From DASPHG01 sp963849605 (GTDB lineage Bacteria > Actinomycetota > Thermoleophilia > Solirubrobacterales > Thermoleophilaceae), in assembly GCA_963849605.1 (NCBI GenBank), contig CAWKHX010000015.1:1240001-1304000 (forward strand): 64,000 nucleotides of DNA, written 5' to 3'. The stretch's first letter is position 1, and every line of letters begins with the position of its first letter. The translations under genes were made by a program, and so were the position numbers. A model generated the notes under the pieces. That model ran no database searches. It was not told the DNA's origin and was given only the letters and a program-made list of their open reading frames with translations. Positions 26,550-35,526 of this stretch are shown one piece after another.

Positions 26550-28008
26550 AGGTCTGCCTCGTCATCCTCGACGGCTGGGGGCTCGCCCCGCCCGGCCCGG
26601 GCAACGCCGTCGAGCTGGCGAACACGCCCGTCTTCGACCGCCTGTGGGCCGATTATCCACGCACACAGCTCGACGCGAGCGGCCGCTCCGTCGGGCTGCC
26701 GGACGGGCAGATGGGGAACTCCGAGGTCGGCCACCTCAACCTCGGCGCCGGTGCGGTCGTGCGCCAGGACCTGACGCGGATCGACGACGCGATCGCCGAC
26801 GGCAGCTTCTTCCAGAACGAGGCGCTCCTGCGTGCGTGTGCGGTCGCGAAAGAGCGCGGCCGCCTCCACCTGCTCGGGCTCGTGTCGCGCGGCGGCGTCC
26901 ACTCGAGCATGGACCACCTGCGCGCCCTGATCGAGCTCGCGGGCAGGGAGGAGGTGCCCGACACGATCGTGCACGCGTTCACCGACGGCCGCGACACGAG
27001 CCCGACGTCGGGTGCCGGGTACGTCGCCGAGGTCGAGTCGTGGGGCGGCTCGCGCATCGCGACGGTCGGCGGCCGCTACTACGCGATGGACCGCGACCGC
27101 CGCGTGCGAGCGCACGCAGCGCGCGTACGACGCGATCGTCGAAGGGCGAGGCCGAGCACACGGCGCCGACCGGCGAGGCCGCGGTTCGTGCGGCATACGA
27201 GCGGGGGGAGACCGACGAGTTCATCGTGCCGACGCTGGTGGGGGAGGAGGGCCGCGTGCGCGAGGGCGACGCCGTCGTCTTCTTCAACTTCCGCCCGGAT
27301 CGGGCGCGGCAGCTGTGCGAGCTGATCGGCCCGCGCGTCGACCTGACGACGATGGCCGAGTACCACGAGGACTGGAGCTATCCGGTCGCGTTCCCGCCGG
27401 AGCGGCCGACGGTCACGCTCGCATCGTTCCTCGCCGAGCGGAACATCGGCCAGCTGCACGTCGCGGAGACCGAGAAGTACGCGCACGTCACGTACTTCTT
27501 CAACGGCGGCGAGGAGAACCCGTACCCGGGGGAGGACCGCTCGCTGGTGGACTCTCCGCGCGACGTGCCGACCTACGACTACAAGCCGGAGATGAGCGCG
27601 CGCGAGGCGGCCGCGTCGTTCGTCGAGCAGTGGGGCGCGCACGACTACGGCTTCGGGATCATCAACTTCGCGAACCCGGACATGGTCGGTCACACGGGCT
27701 CGATCCCGGCTGCGACGGCCGCCTGCGAGACCGTGGACGAGTGCCTGGGCCAGGTCGTCGACGCCGTGCAGGCCTCGGGCGGGGCGTGCATCGTCACGGC
27801 CGACCACGGCAACGCGGACGACATGCTCGAGCCGGACGGCAGCCCCCAGACGGCGCACTCGCTGAACCCGGTGCCGCTCGTCGTGACGGCGCAGGTGGGG
27901 GAGCTGCGCGCCGGCGGCATCCTGGCGGACGTCGCGCCGACGGTGCTGGAGCTGATGGGCATCGACCCGCCGGCGGAGATGACGGGGTCTAGCCTGCTCC
28001 GAAGTTGA
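26546..28008 (+). CDS. gpmI: Cofactor-independent phosphoglycerate mutase (two frame corrections needed)
   Basis: It begins at GTG 26546, overlapping the tpiA stop, with VILDGWG (metal site), QMGNSEVGHLNLGAG (nucleophilic Ser) and VSRGGVHSS. Near 27103-27107 the frame must move on one base to read ERTQRAYDAIVEGR, and again near 27147-27152 to read AEHTAPTGEAAV. After that it is open to ADHGNADDM and the stop at 28008. Length is 3n+2, about 486 residues corrected, normal for the family. An essential glycolytic gene with two nearby single-base shifts suggests sequence errors rather than decay. It interconverts 2- and 3-phosphoglycerate with manganese. Confidence 0.88.
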
Positions 28009-29192
28009 CCGCTTTCACGATCGAGGCACGCGACGGCGCCGCCCGCGCGGGCGTTCTTCGTACGGCGCACGGCGACGTGCGCACGCCGGCGTTCGTCCCG
28101 CTCGCCTCGACCGCGACCGTGAAGTCGCTCCAGGCGGACGAGGTGGCCGCGCTGGGCTTCGAGATGGTGCTCGGCAACACCTTCCATCTCTTCATCCAGC
28201 CCGGGCACGAGCAGATCGAGCGGATGGGCGGCCTGCACGAGTTCATGGGCTGGCCCGGGGCGATCATCACGGACTCGGGTGGCTTCCAGGTCTTCTCGAT
28301 GGGCCACGGGTCCGTCGCGGAGGAGGTCAAGCGCCGCGCGCCCGAGCGCCGCGAGGCCTCGCACGGCGGGGTGGTGGCGATCGACGAGGAGGGCGTCCGG
28401 TTCCGCTCCTACCTCGACGGTGCGGAGCGCTTCATGGGGCCGGAGACGTCGATGGAGATCCAGGCCGCGCTCGGCTCGGACGTCGCGCTCGCCTTCGACG
28501 AGTGCACGCCGTTCCACGTCTCGCGCGACTACACCGCGCGATCGACCGAGCGGACGCACCGGTGGCTCGACCGCTGCGTCGCGTGGCACGAGCGCAACGC
28601 TCCCGACTGGCAGCTCTTCTTCGGCATCGTCCAGGGCGGGGTCCACGAGGACCTGCGGCGCGAGTCCGCGGAGCGCGTCTCCTCAGCCGCGGTCGACGGC
28701 GTCGCGATCGGCGGGTCGCTCGGCCAGGACAAGGACGAGATGCGCGCGGTCGTGGAGCTGACGGCGCCGCTCCTGCCCGACGAGCTGCCGCGGCACCTGC
28801 TGGGCGTCGGCGACGTGGACGACCTCGTGCACGGGGTCGGCGCGGGGATCGACATGTTCGACTGTGCAACGCCTACGCGGCTCGCCCGCCACGGCACCGC
28901 GCTCGTGGCCGACCCGGAGGCCCGCTGGCGGCTCGACCTCGTCAAGGCGGGGCACGCCGAGAGCCGCGATCCGATCGCCGAGGGATGCCCGTGCCCCGCG
29001 TGCACGCGCCACACGCGGGGTTACATCCATTATCTGGTCCGCGCCCACGAGCTGACCGCCGTCCGGCTGCTGACCATGCACAACCTCACGTTCATGGCGC
29101 TCCTGATGCAGCGCCTGCGCGCGGCGGTCGAGGCCGGCGAGTACGCAAAAGTGGCAGAAAGGCTGCTGGAAGCGGGTCCCTACGACTCATAA
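28005..29192 (+). CDS. tgt: tRNA-guanine transglycosylase
   Basis: 395 residues from TTG 28005, overlapping the gpmI stop (TTGA). DSGGFQVFS, the nucleophile region FDECTPF, GIVQGG, and the zinc cluster CPCPACTRHTRGYIHYL match bacterial Tgt. It exchanges guanine for preQ1 at the wobble position of GUN-anticodon tRNAs. No other queuosine gene (queA, queC-F) is in the window, so the pathway must be completed elsewhere or by uptake. Being last in a glycolysis operon is unusual company. Confidence 0.92.
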   Translation: MTAFTIEARDGAARAGVLRTAHGDVRTPAFVPLASTATVKSLQADEVAALGFEMVLGNTFHLFIQPGHEQIERMGGLHEFMGWPGAIITDSGGFQVFSMGHGSVAEEVKRRAPERREASHGGVVAIDEEGVRFRSYLDGAERFMGPETSMEIQAALGSDVALAFDECTPFHVSRDYTARSTERTHRWLDRCVAWHERNAPDWQLFFGIVQGGVHEDLRRESAERVSSAAVDGVAIGGSLGQDKDEMRAVVELTAPLLPDELPRHLLGVGDVDDLVHGVGAGIDMFDCATPTRLARHGTALVADPEARWRLDLVKAGHAESRDPIAEGCPCPACTRHTRGYIHYLVRAHELTAVRLLTMHNLTFMALLMQRLRAAVEAGEYAKVAERLLEAGPYDS

Positions 29193-29250
29193 CCGGTGAA
29201 TCCCTCTACGACATTCGTCCGAAAGCTCCCAAAGGCTTCTCCAACCGCGG

Positions 29251-29265
29251 TATACCTGTGTCGAT
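29251..29265 (+). promoter_or_regulatory. Possible leaderless promoter of the HTH gene
   Basis: TATACC (29251-29256) lies 10 bases before ATG 29266, where a -10 box would place the transcript start close to the start codon. It is part of an 8-bp palindrome GGTATACC. No convincing -35 is visible, and no ribosome site exists. Confidence 0.3.
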
Positions 29266-29493
29266 ATGGCCCACATGGTGGAACGGACTCCACGACATTT
29301 CCTCAACGTCGGGCAGGCGGCCGAGTACCTCGGCGTCAGCGCGGCGTCACTGCGCAACTGGTCGGACCAGGGCAAGGTCCCGGTCTACCGCACGCCGGGC
29401 GGCCAGCGCCGCTACCGCGTCACCGATCTCGACAAGTTCATCGAGTCGTGGCGCGAGACGCCGATTAGTCTGCCGCTGAGTAGCCCCCGTTAG
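29266..29493 (+). CDS. Small MerR/BldC-type helix-turn-helix protein
   Basis: 75 residues, almost all a winged helix-turn-helix: LNVGQAAEYLGVSAASLRNW (helices 1-2) and YRTPGGQRRYRVTDLDKFI (wing). This matches the short MerR-like domain used in BldC-type regulators and excisionases. It has no effector domain. It is separated from the operon on its left by 73 bases and converges with the kinase gene, so it is likely an independent regulator, and may bind its own palindromic promoter. Confidence 0.8.
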   Translation: MAHMVERTPRHFLNVGQAAEYLGVSAASLRNWSDQGKVPVYRTPGGQRRYRVTDLDKFIESWRETPISLPLSSPR

Positions 29494-29498
29494 GGGAG

Positions 29499-30674
29499 CT
29501 ATTCGGTGTGTTCGCGGATGAGGGACTTCAGCTCCTGCACCTGACCGCGCACGTCGCTCTCGTTGGGAGCGTCGATGCCGCCTCCGTCCAGCGCGGAGAC
29601 CGCTGCGAACGCCGCGATCCCGCCGGCGACCAGCAGTAGCAGCGCGACCAGGAGCCGACCTAGGCGGTTGCGGCGCTTCGGCGTGCGCCGTTGCGCAGGA
29701 CGGGGCGCCTCGCGCTCGCGCACGGGAATCGGCGCCACCATCGTCGGGTCGATCTGGCGTTCGTACTGCGTGCGCGGCAATGCCTGCGTGGCGGCGTCGT
29801 CCTCGTAGGCGGCCGCGGCCAGCCGCATGGTCGCCTCCGTGTCCTCGCCACGTGCGCCGGCCGTGATGGCCTGCGCCATCTCGAGCGCCGAGCTGTAGCG
29901 GCGCTCCGGGTCGGCGTGGAGCGCCACCCCGATCGCCCGGTCGAGCGTGGCCGGGACCTCCGGGCGCTGCGGGACGATCGGGTCGACCGTGTCGTTCTGC
30001 TGCTTGAGCGCGAGCTCGGTCAGCGAGCTGTACTCGTGCGGCAGCCGGCCGGCCAGGAACTGGTACGCGCAGACGCCGAGCGAGTAGATGTCGGAAGCCG
30101 GGCCGGCCTCCTCGCCGCGCGCCTGTTCGGGTGACAGATACGCGGCCGTCCCAAGCACGGAGCCGACCTGCGTGATCCGCGTCTGCTCGGCGGCCTTCGC
30201 GATGCCGAAGTCGGCCAGCTTGAGCGTTCCCGCCTCGGTCGAGATGAGCAGGTTGCCGGGCTTGACGTCGCGGTGCACGACCCCCGCGCGGTGCGCGTAG
30301 TCGAGCCCGTGGCAGGCATCGACCACGTAGCGCACGGACTGCTCGATGCCGAGCTCCTTCTCCTCGCGGATCAGGTCGGCGCAGGAGGGCCCCTCGACGA
30401 ACTCCATGACGATGTAGTGGCGCTCGGAGTCCTGGTCCTTGCCGGAGTCGAAGACCTGGACGACGTTGGGGTGCTGGAGCTTGGCGGCCGAGAGGGCCTC
30501 GCGCCGGAAGCGCGCGACGAAGGCCTCGTCCTCGGCCAGGTGCTCGGCGAGCAGCTTCACCGCGACGCGGCGCTCGAGCACCGTGTCGAGTGCGAGGAAC
30601 ACTGTGGACATGCCGCCGGCGCCGAGCCTGCGGTCGAGCCGGTAGCGGCCGTCGACTTCGGTCGGAGTGGACAT
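29499..30674 (-). CDS. Ser/Thr protein kinase with a single membrane helix
   Basis: 391 residues of the bacterial PknB-like kinase family. GAGGMSTVF (glycine loop), VAVKLL (Lys), HRDVKPGNLL (catalytic loop) and ADFGIAKA (metal loop) show an active kinase. A juxtamembrane region rich in Pro, Arg and basic residues is followed by a transmembrane helix near residue 345 and a short outside tail without PASTA repeats. Its ATG overlaps the stop of the lipoprotein gene upstream (ATGA). The outside tail is too short to bind wall fragments, so the lipoprotein could be a sensory partner. Confidence 0.93.
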   Translation of the reverse strand: MSTPTEVDGRYRLDRRLGAGGMSTVFLALDTVLERRVAVKLLAEHLAEDEAFVARFRREALSAAKLQHPNVVQVFDSGKDQDSERHYIVMEFVEGPSCADLIREEKELGIEQSVRYVVDACHGLDYAHRAGVVHRDVKPGNLLISTEAGTLKLADFGIAKAAEQTRITQVGSVLGTAAYLSPEQARGEEAGPASDIYSLGVCAYQFLAGRLPHEYSSLTELALKQQNDTVDPIVPQRPEVPATLDRAIGVALHADPERRYSSALEMAQAITAGARGEDTEATMRLAAAAYEDDAATQALPRTQYERQIDPTMVAPIPVREREAPRPAQRRTPKRRNRLGRLLVALLLLVAGGIAAFAAVSALDGGGIDAPNESDVRGQVQELKSLIREHTE

Positions 30675-31204
30675 CAGTCGCTCGCCCCCTTCTTCTCCTG
30701 CCCCTGCGGGAGGGCGTTCGGGTCGAACTCCTCGCCGCCGGTGTTCTCGTCGGGCGCGGGGGTCGTCGGTGGGGGCGTGGTCGTGGTGGGCGCGGGGGTC
30801 GTCGGCTCCGGCGTGGTCGGCTCGGTGGTCGTCGGCTCCGGCACGGTCTCAGTGATCGTCGGCTCGGGGGTGGTCTCCGGCGTCGTCTCGACCTGCTGCT
30901 CGCACTCCTGGCTGACCAGGTTGCCGAGGTTGTCGACGCCGTCGCCGAGCGCGTCCTGGACGTCGGAGCCGACGCCTTCGTCGTCGAGTCCGTCGACGGT
31001 GGTGCGCGCCTGGTTCACCGCCGTCTGCGCGTCGGCGCACTCGTCCTGCTGGACGTTCTGCTGCACCGCGTCGAGCTGGCTCTCGAGGGTCGCGGCCGTG
31101 TCCGGCGTGATCGGGTCGCCGACGTCGTCGTTGCCGCAGCCGGCGACGGCCGTGCACAGCGCAGCGGTGGCGAGGAGAGCCGGGATTCGTGCGCCCGTCG
31201 TCAT
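30674..31204 (-). CDS. Lipoprotein with Thr/Pro/Glu-rich C-terminal tail
   Basis: 176 residues from ATG 31204. A signal peptide ends at a lipobox (AVAGCGNDD, Cys about residue 22). The middle part (about residues 35-100) looks helical and coiled; the tail is a low-complexity run of repeated PTTTEP-like units that could cross the wall. It overlaps both neighbours by four bases, so phosphoesterase, lipoprotein and kinase form one translationally coupled operon. No family recognised. Confidence 0.75.
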   Translation of the reverse strand: MTTGARIPALLATAALCTAVAGCGNDDVGDPITPDTAATLESQLDAVQQNVQQDECADAQTAVNQARTTVDGLDDEGVGSDVQDALGDGVDNLGNLVSQECEQQVETTPETTPEPTITETVPEPTTTEPTTPEPTTPAPTTTTPPPTTPAPDENTGGEEFDPNALPQGQEKKGASD

Positions 31205-31953
31205 TGGCCGTAGTAAAGCCGGTCGGCTAGTTGCTTCGGCAGCCCGGCCGCGCGGATCGCGTCGGCGGCCTCGTCCACCGGGTACTCGGTGCGGCGCCAC
31301 GTGGCGCGCCAGGAGTCGAGCTCGAGCAGCAGCCAGCTGGCGCGCGGGTCGCCGTCGCGCGGCTGGCCGACGCTGCCCGGGTTGAGCAGCCAGCGGTCGC
31401 CCGAGACGTCGAGCTCCGCGTTCGGCTCCGCCTGGGCGCCCGCGGTGGGCATGTCGCCCTTACGCCAGAACGCGAGCGCGACATGGGAGTGCCCGATCGC
31501 GCCGACGCGCGGTCCCATCTCGTCGAAGCAGTCGTCGGCCGCCAGTGACGACAGGACGTACTCCCAGACCGGGTCGCGCGGGCTGGCGTGGTACATGCCG
31601 AGCGGCTGTGCCTCGTCCAACGGCTCGAGCTTCTCCAGGTAGGCGCGGGCGTCGGCGTCGAGCACCTCCTTGGTCCACTCCGCCGCCGCGGCGGCGTTCG
31701 CCGAGAAATCCGTGATCTCGAGGCGGTCGATCACCACGAGGTCGTGATTCCCGATCAGGCACAGATCCACCCTCTCCGCCGCCAGCGCCACGCATTCGTT
31801 CGGCTGTCCGCCGTAGCCCACCAGGTCGCCGAGGCACCAGATGCCGTCGACGCCCTCCTCCTCGATCGCACGCAGGGCCGCCTGGAACGCCGGGAGGTTC
31901 CCGTGGACGTCCGAGATCAGTGCAATGCGGCGCGTGTCAGTCTCTGGGGGCAT
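31201..31953 (-). CDS. Calcineurin-like metallophosphoesterase (YfcE/MJ0936 type)
   Basis: 250 residues from ATG 31953. The motifs ISDVHGN, LGDLVGYGG, IGNHD and GHSHVA are the complete binuclear metal set. This cytoplasmic family hydrolyses phosphodiesters or phosphomonoesters; the substrate is unknown. It is the first gene of the phosphoesterase-lipoprotein-kinase operon, so it might oppose or feed the kinase pathway. Its ATG shares the CATG at 31951-31954 with the divergent protease gene. Confidence 0.88.
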   Translation of the reverse strand: MPPETDTRRIALISDVHGNLPAFQAALRAIEEEGVDGIWCLGDLVGYGGQPNECVALAAERVDLCLIGNHDLVVIDRLEITDFSANAAAAAEWTKEVLDADARAYLEKLEPLDEAQPLGMYHASPRDPVWEYVLSSLAADDCFDEMGPRVGAIGHSHVALAFWRKGDMPTAGAQAEPNAELDVSGDRWLLNPGSVGQPRDGDPRASWLLLELDSWRATWRRTEYPVDEAADAIRAAGLPKQLADRLYYGQ

Positions 31954-33151
31954 GCGGAAGGTCGGGTACAGCCTGCCTGTTGCGGCCATCGCGGCGGTGA
32001 TTGCCGCCACGGCGGCAACGCTCCTTCTCCGTCCGCGAGGCGGGCTCATCGAGCCGGCCGCGGTGAGCGCGACAGATTACTTCCTCCCCGAACAGCTCGA
32101 ACGTGCTGAGGACTTTCGCGGCCCACAGCGGGTACTCGGGCTGGCCGGTCTGGGGCTGAGCGGGGTCACCCTCACGTTGATTGCGCTCCGGCCGCCCCGG
32201 CGGTGGCTCCGCGGCCGCCCCGTACGGCGCGCCGCCGGCGCCGGCGCTGGGCTCGTCCTCGTGCTCGTCGTCGTCAACCTGCCGCTCGATGCGATTCGGC
32301 ACGATCGCGCCGTCGACTTCGGGCTGTCGACGCAGGACTGGGGCCCATGGCTGGGCGACGTGGCCAAGGCTGCGGGCATCGGCGCCGTCTTCGCGGCCGG
32401 AGGCGCGGCGCTCGCCGTGGCGCTGTGGCGGCGTTTCCCGGGACGCTGGTGGATCCCAGCCTCGGTCGGCGTGGTCGCGGCGGGCGCCGTGATGCTCTAC
32501 GCGTCGCCGCTGGTCATCGACCCGCTCTTCAACAAGTTCGACGAGCTGCCCGACGGCAAGCTGCGGGCGGACGTGCTCGAGCTGGCCGAGCGCGCGGACG
32601 TCGACGTCGGCGACGTGTACCGCGTCGATGCGAGCCGGCGCACCACCGGTGCGAACGCATACGTCACGGGCTTGGGGCACACGAAGCGCGTCGTGCTCTA
32701 CGACAACCTGATCGAGGACTTCTCGCCGGCGGAGGTCCGCTCGGTGGTCGCCCACGAGCTCGGGCACGTCCACTACGACGACGTGCCACGCGGCCTGCTC
32801 TTCCTCGCGCTGATCGCGCCGCCGGGCATGCTGCTCGTCCAGCGGATCACCGAGCGGCTGGCGCCGGGGGCGCGCGGTGCGGAGCTCGTGCCGGCGCTGG
32901 CGCTCGCGTTCGCCGTCGTGGCCTTCGGAGGCCAGATCGCCGGCAACGCCGTCTCGCGCCAGGTCGAGGCGCGCGCCGATGCCTACGCGCTACGGCTGAC
33001 CGACGACCCCGAGGCGTTCATCGAGCTTCAGAAGCAGCTCACGATCCAGAACATCTCCGAGCCGGATCCGCCCGAGCTGCTCCAGGTGCTCTTCGGCACC
33101 CATCCGACGACGTTGGAGCGCCTCGGCTCTGCCGAGGCGTACGAGAACTAG
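31952..33151 (+). CDS. M48 family (Ste24-like) membrane metalloprotease
   Basis: 399 residues from ATG 31952. Multiple hydrophobic segments surround the zinc site HELGH (VVAHELGHVHYDD) and a later Glu in AGNAVSRQVEARADAYAL, as in Ste24/HtpX-type CAAX-like or quality-control proteases. The N-terminal membrane helices span about residues 5-25, 60-75 and 90-105. The start codon overlaps that of the divergent phosphoesterase gene. The gene ends four bases into the DUF3467 gene. Confidence 0.87.
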   Translation: MRKVGYSLPVAAIAAVIAATAATLLLRPRGGLIEPAAVSATDYFLPEQLERAEDFRGPQRVLGLAGLGLSGVTLTLIALRPPRRWLRGRPVRRAAGAGAGLVLVLVVVNLPLDAIRHDRAVDFGLSTQDWGPWLGDVAKAAGIGAVFAAGGAALAVALWRRFPGRWWIPASVGVVAAGAVMLYASPLVIDPLFNKFDELPDGKLRADVLELAERADVDVGDVYRVDASRRTTGANAYVTGLGHTKRVVLYDNLIEDFSPAEVRSVVAHELGHVHYDDVPRGLLFLALIAPPGMLLVQRITERLAPGARGAELVPALALAFAVVAFGGQIAGNAVSRQVEARADAYALRLTDDPEAFIELQKQLTIQNISEPDPPELLQVLFGTHPTTLERLGSAEAYEN

Positions 33152-33444
33152 CTGCTCTCGTCGCCGTACTCGGGGAGGTTCTTGATCCCCTCGGTGGTCT
33201 GCCACTTCGAGAAGTTGTCCTCCATCGCGTCGATCAGCTCGCGCATGAACCGCGGTGACACGCTGACCCGGGAGACGACCACGCCGGGGACCTCCTCCTC
33301 CTCGATCTCGTGGTCCACCCGGGCGAAGGTGATGGTGAACTCGTAATCCGAGTGGCTGACGTTCGCGAAGTTCGCGTACACCCCCGCCATCACCTCGGGC
33401 GACGTGTGGATGTTGAAGTGGCGTTCGGGCTGCTCTTCGTCCAC
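33148..33444 (-). CDS. DUF3467 domain protein
   Basis: 98 residues, acidic. The pattern ERHFNIHTSPEVMAGVYANFANVSHSDYEFTITFARVD is typical of the DUF3467 family, whose function is unknown. It is divergent from rlmH with a 23-base gap. No membrane segment or cysteines. Confidence 0.85.
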   Translation of the reverse strand: MDEEQPERHFNIHTSPEVMAGVYANFANVSHSDYEFTITFARVDHEIEEEEVPGVVVSRVSVSPRFMRELIDAMEDNFSKWQTTEGIKNLPEYGDESS

Positions 33445-33467
33445 GGCGCCTAGTATCGCAGTCGCCC

Positions 33468-33875
33468 GTGCGGATCCTCGTACTCGCAGTCGGGCGGCTG
33501 CGGCCGCCCTTCGTGGACGACCTCCAGCACTACGAGAAGCTCCTCAGCGGCCAGACGCGGCTCGAGCTCGTGGAGCTGCGCGAGGACGCAAAGGTGGCGG
33601 GGAGGATCCCGGACCGGTCGTACGTCGTGCAGCTCGACAGCGGCGGGCGCCAGCTCTCCTCCGAACAGCTCGCGGAGTGGCTCGAGCAGCGCCGTCAGGC
33701 GGGGCTCGATCTGTGCTTCGTGGTGGGCGGCCCGCACGGCCTCGAGCTGGAGCGCTGCGACATGAAGCTCTCGTTCGGCCCGGTCACGCTGCCCCACCAG
33801 CTCGCCCGCGTCGTGCTGCTCGAGCAGCTCTTCCGCGCGCACAAGATCCTGGCCGGCGAGCCGTACCACTACTAA
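33468..33875 (+). CDS. rlmH: 23S rRNA (pseudouridine1915-N3)-methyltransferase
   Basis: 135 residues from GTG 33468. Small SPOUT-class methyltransferase that methylates pseudouridine 1915 of helix 69 in 70S ribosomes. The trefoil-knot signature LCFVVGGPHGLE and the C-terminal LPHQLARVVLLEQLFRAHKILAGEPYHY are intact and the length is slightly below the usual 155-160. It precedes argS by seven bases, probably in the same transcript. Confidence 0.92.
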   Translation: MRILVLAVGRLRPPFVDDLQHYEKLLSGQTRLELVELREDAKVAGRIPDRSYVVQLDSGGRQLSSEQLAEWLEQRRQAGLDLCFVVGGPHGLELERCDMKLSFGPVTLPHQLARVVLLEQLFRAHKILAGEPYHY

Positions 33876-33882
33876 TACGGGC

Positions 33883-35424
33883 ATGGACCCTGTCGCCGAA
33901 CTGCACGCAGCCATCGGTGAGGACGCGCGCCTCGAGCGGCCGCCGCAACCCGAGTTCGGCGACTACTCGACGAACGCGGCGATGCTGCGTGCGCCCGTGG
34001 AGGGGAAGCCGCCACGCGAGGTGGCCGCCGCGCTGGCCGAGGAGCTGAAGGAACGGATGGGCGACGACGTCGAGCGGATCGACGTCGCCGGGCCGGGCTT
34101 TCTCAACCTGTTCATGAGCGAGCGGTGGTTCCACCGAGCGGTCGCCGCCGCGGCCGAGCAGGGCGACGACTTCGGGCGCGGAAGCGGGGGAGAGCGGGTG
34201 CTCGTCGAGTTCGTGAGCGCGAACCCGACCGGCCCCATGACCGTCGCGTCGGCGCGCGGCGCGGCGATCGGCGACTCGCTCGCCCGGCTGCTCGAGTTCG
34301 CCGGCGACGAGGTCGGGCGTGAGTACTACATCAACGACTACGGAACGCAGGTGCGGCTCTTCGGCGAGTCGATCCGCGCGCGGGCTCGCGGCGAGGAGCC
34401 GCCCGAAGGCGGCTACCAGGGCGAGTACATCACCGAGCTCGCGGCGGAGATCGAGGGCGCTGCCGACGGTGACCCGGAGGAGCTGGCCCGGCTGGGCGTT
34501 GAGCACCTGATGCGCCGGGTCGAGGCGACGCTCGCGCGCTTCCGCGTCCACTTCGACAAGTTCTTCTCCGAGCGCTCGCTGTACGAGGGCGGCGCCGTCG
34601 AGCGCGTGCTCGAACAGCTCGGCGAGCACGTGTACGAGCACGAGGGCGCGCGCTGGCTGCGCACGTCCACGCTCGGCGACGAGAAGGACAGCGTGCTGAT
34701 CAGGTCCTCCGGCGAGCCGACCTACTTCGCCTCCGACATCGCCTACCACGAGGACAAGCGCGAGCGCGGGTTCGACCGCGTGATCAACATCTGGGGCGCC
34801 GATCACCACGGGCACGTCAAGCGCATGCTCGCCGTTTGGGGTGCGCTCGGCGGCGCGGAGGGCTCTCTGGAACTCCTGATCATGCAGCTCGTCAACCTGA
34901 TGGAGGGCGGCCAGCGCGCGAAGATGTCGAAGCGCCAGGGCGAGTTCGTGACGCTGGACGATCTGATCGACGACATCGGCGTGGACGCGGCGCGGTTCTT
35001 CCTGCTCCAGCGCTCGCACGACACGACGATCGACCTCGACCTCGAGCTGGCGCGTGAGCAGTCGAACGAGAACCCCGTCTACTACTGCCAGTACGCGCAT
35101 GCACGGATCGCCTCGATCCTTCGCCGCGCGGAGAAGAAGCCGGACGCGTCCGCCGCGGGCGAGCTCCATCCGTCCGAGAAGGAGCTGATCAAGAAGCTGC
35201 TCGAGTTCCCGGAGGAGATCGGCTTCGCGGCGGAGCGGCGCGCGCCGCACCGCCTCACGACGTACGTGCTCGCGCTCGCGCAGGCGTTCTCGGCCTTCTA
35301 CCGCGACTGCAAGGTCGTCGGCACGCCCGAGGAGGGCTTCCGGCTCGCGCTGTCGCTGCAGACGCAGCGCGTGATCGCGCGCGCCCTCGACCTGCTCGGG
35401 GTCGAGGCGCCGGAATCGATGTAG
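33883..35424 (+). CDS. argS: Arginyl-tRNA synthetase with an altered HIGH motif
   Basis: 513 residues, class Ia synthetase that charges tRNA-Arg. FVSANPTGP, YYINDYGTQV, GADHHGHVKRM, KMSKRQGEFV and a DALR-type C-terminal anticodon domain are all present. The expected HIGH motif (HVGH or HLGH after NPTGP) reads TVAS instead: GPMTVASARGAAIGDSL. The family is otherwise fully conserved, so this is probably a lineage variant that still works, but the missing histidines should be checked. It lies seven bases after rlmH and converges with ccdA. Confidence 0.93.
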   Translation: MDPVAELHAAIGEDARLERPPQPEFGDYSTNAAMLRAPVEGKPPREVAAALAEELKERMGDDVERIDVAGPGFLNLFMSERWFHRAVAAAAEQGDDFGRGSGGERVLVEFVSANPTGPMTVASARGAAIGDSLARLLEFAGDEVGREYYINDYGTQVRLFGESIRARARGEEPPEGGYQGEYITELAAEIEGAADGDPEELARLGVEHLMRRVEATLARFRVHFDKFFSERSLYEGGAVERVLEQLGEHVYEHEGARWLRTSTLGDEKDSVLIRSSGEPTYFASDIAYHEDKRERGFDRVINIWGADHHGHVKRMLAVWGALGGAEGSLELLIMQLVNLMEGGQRAKMSKRQGEFVTLDDLIDDIGVDAARFFLLQRSHDTTIDLDLELAREQSNENPVYYCQYAHARIASILRRAEKKPDASAAGELHPSEKELIKKLLEFPEEIGFAAERRAPHRLTTYVLALAQAFSAFYRDCKVVGTPEEGFRLALSLQTQRVIARALDLLGVEAPESM

Positions 35425-35488
35425 CGCCGGCGTGCCGCGAACGAACGGCGCTGGGTACGGGCGCGGTTTGGAGCCGCTGTGGTACTTG

Positions 35489-35507
35489 GTGGTCGCAGGA
35501 CGACCAC
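35489..35507. terminator. Stem-loop between convergent argS and ccdA
   Basis: GTGGTCG-CAGGA-CGACCAC forms a 7-bp stem in the 102-base gap between the two convergent stops. No T run on either side, so its role as a terminator is uncertain. Confidence 0.35.
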
Positions 35508-35526
35508 GAATGACCGCGGCGCCGGC

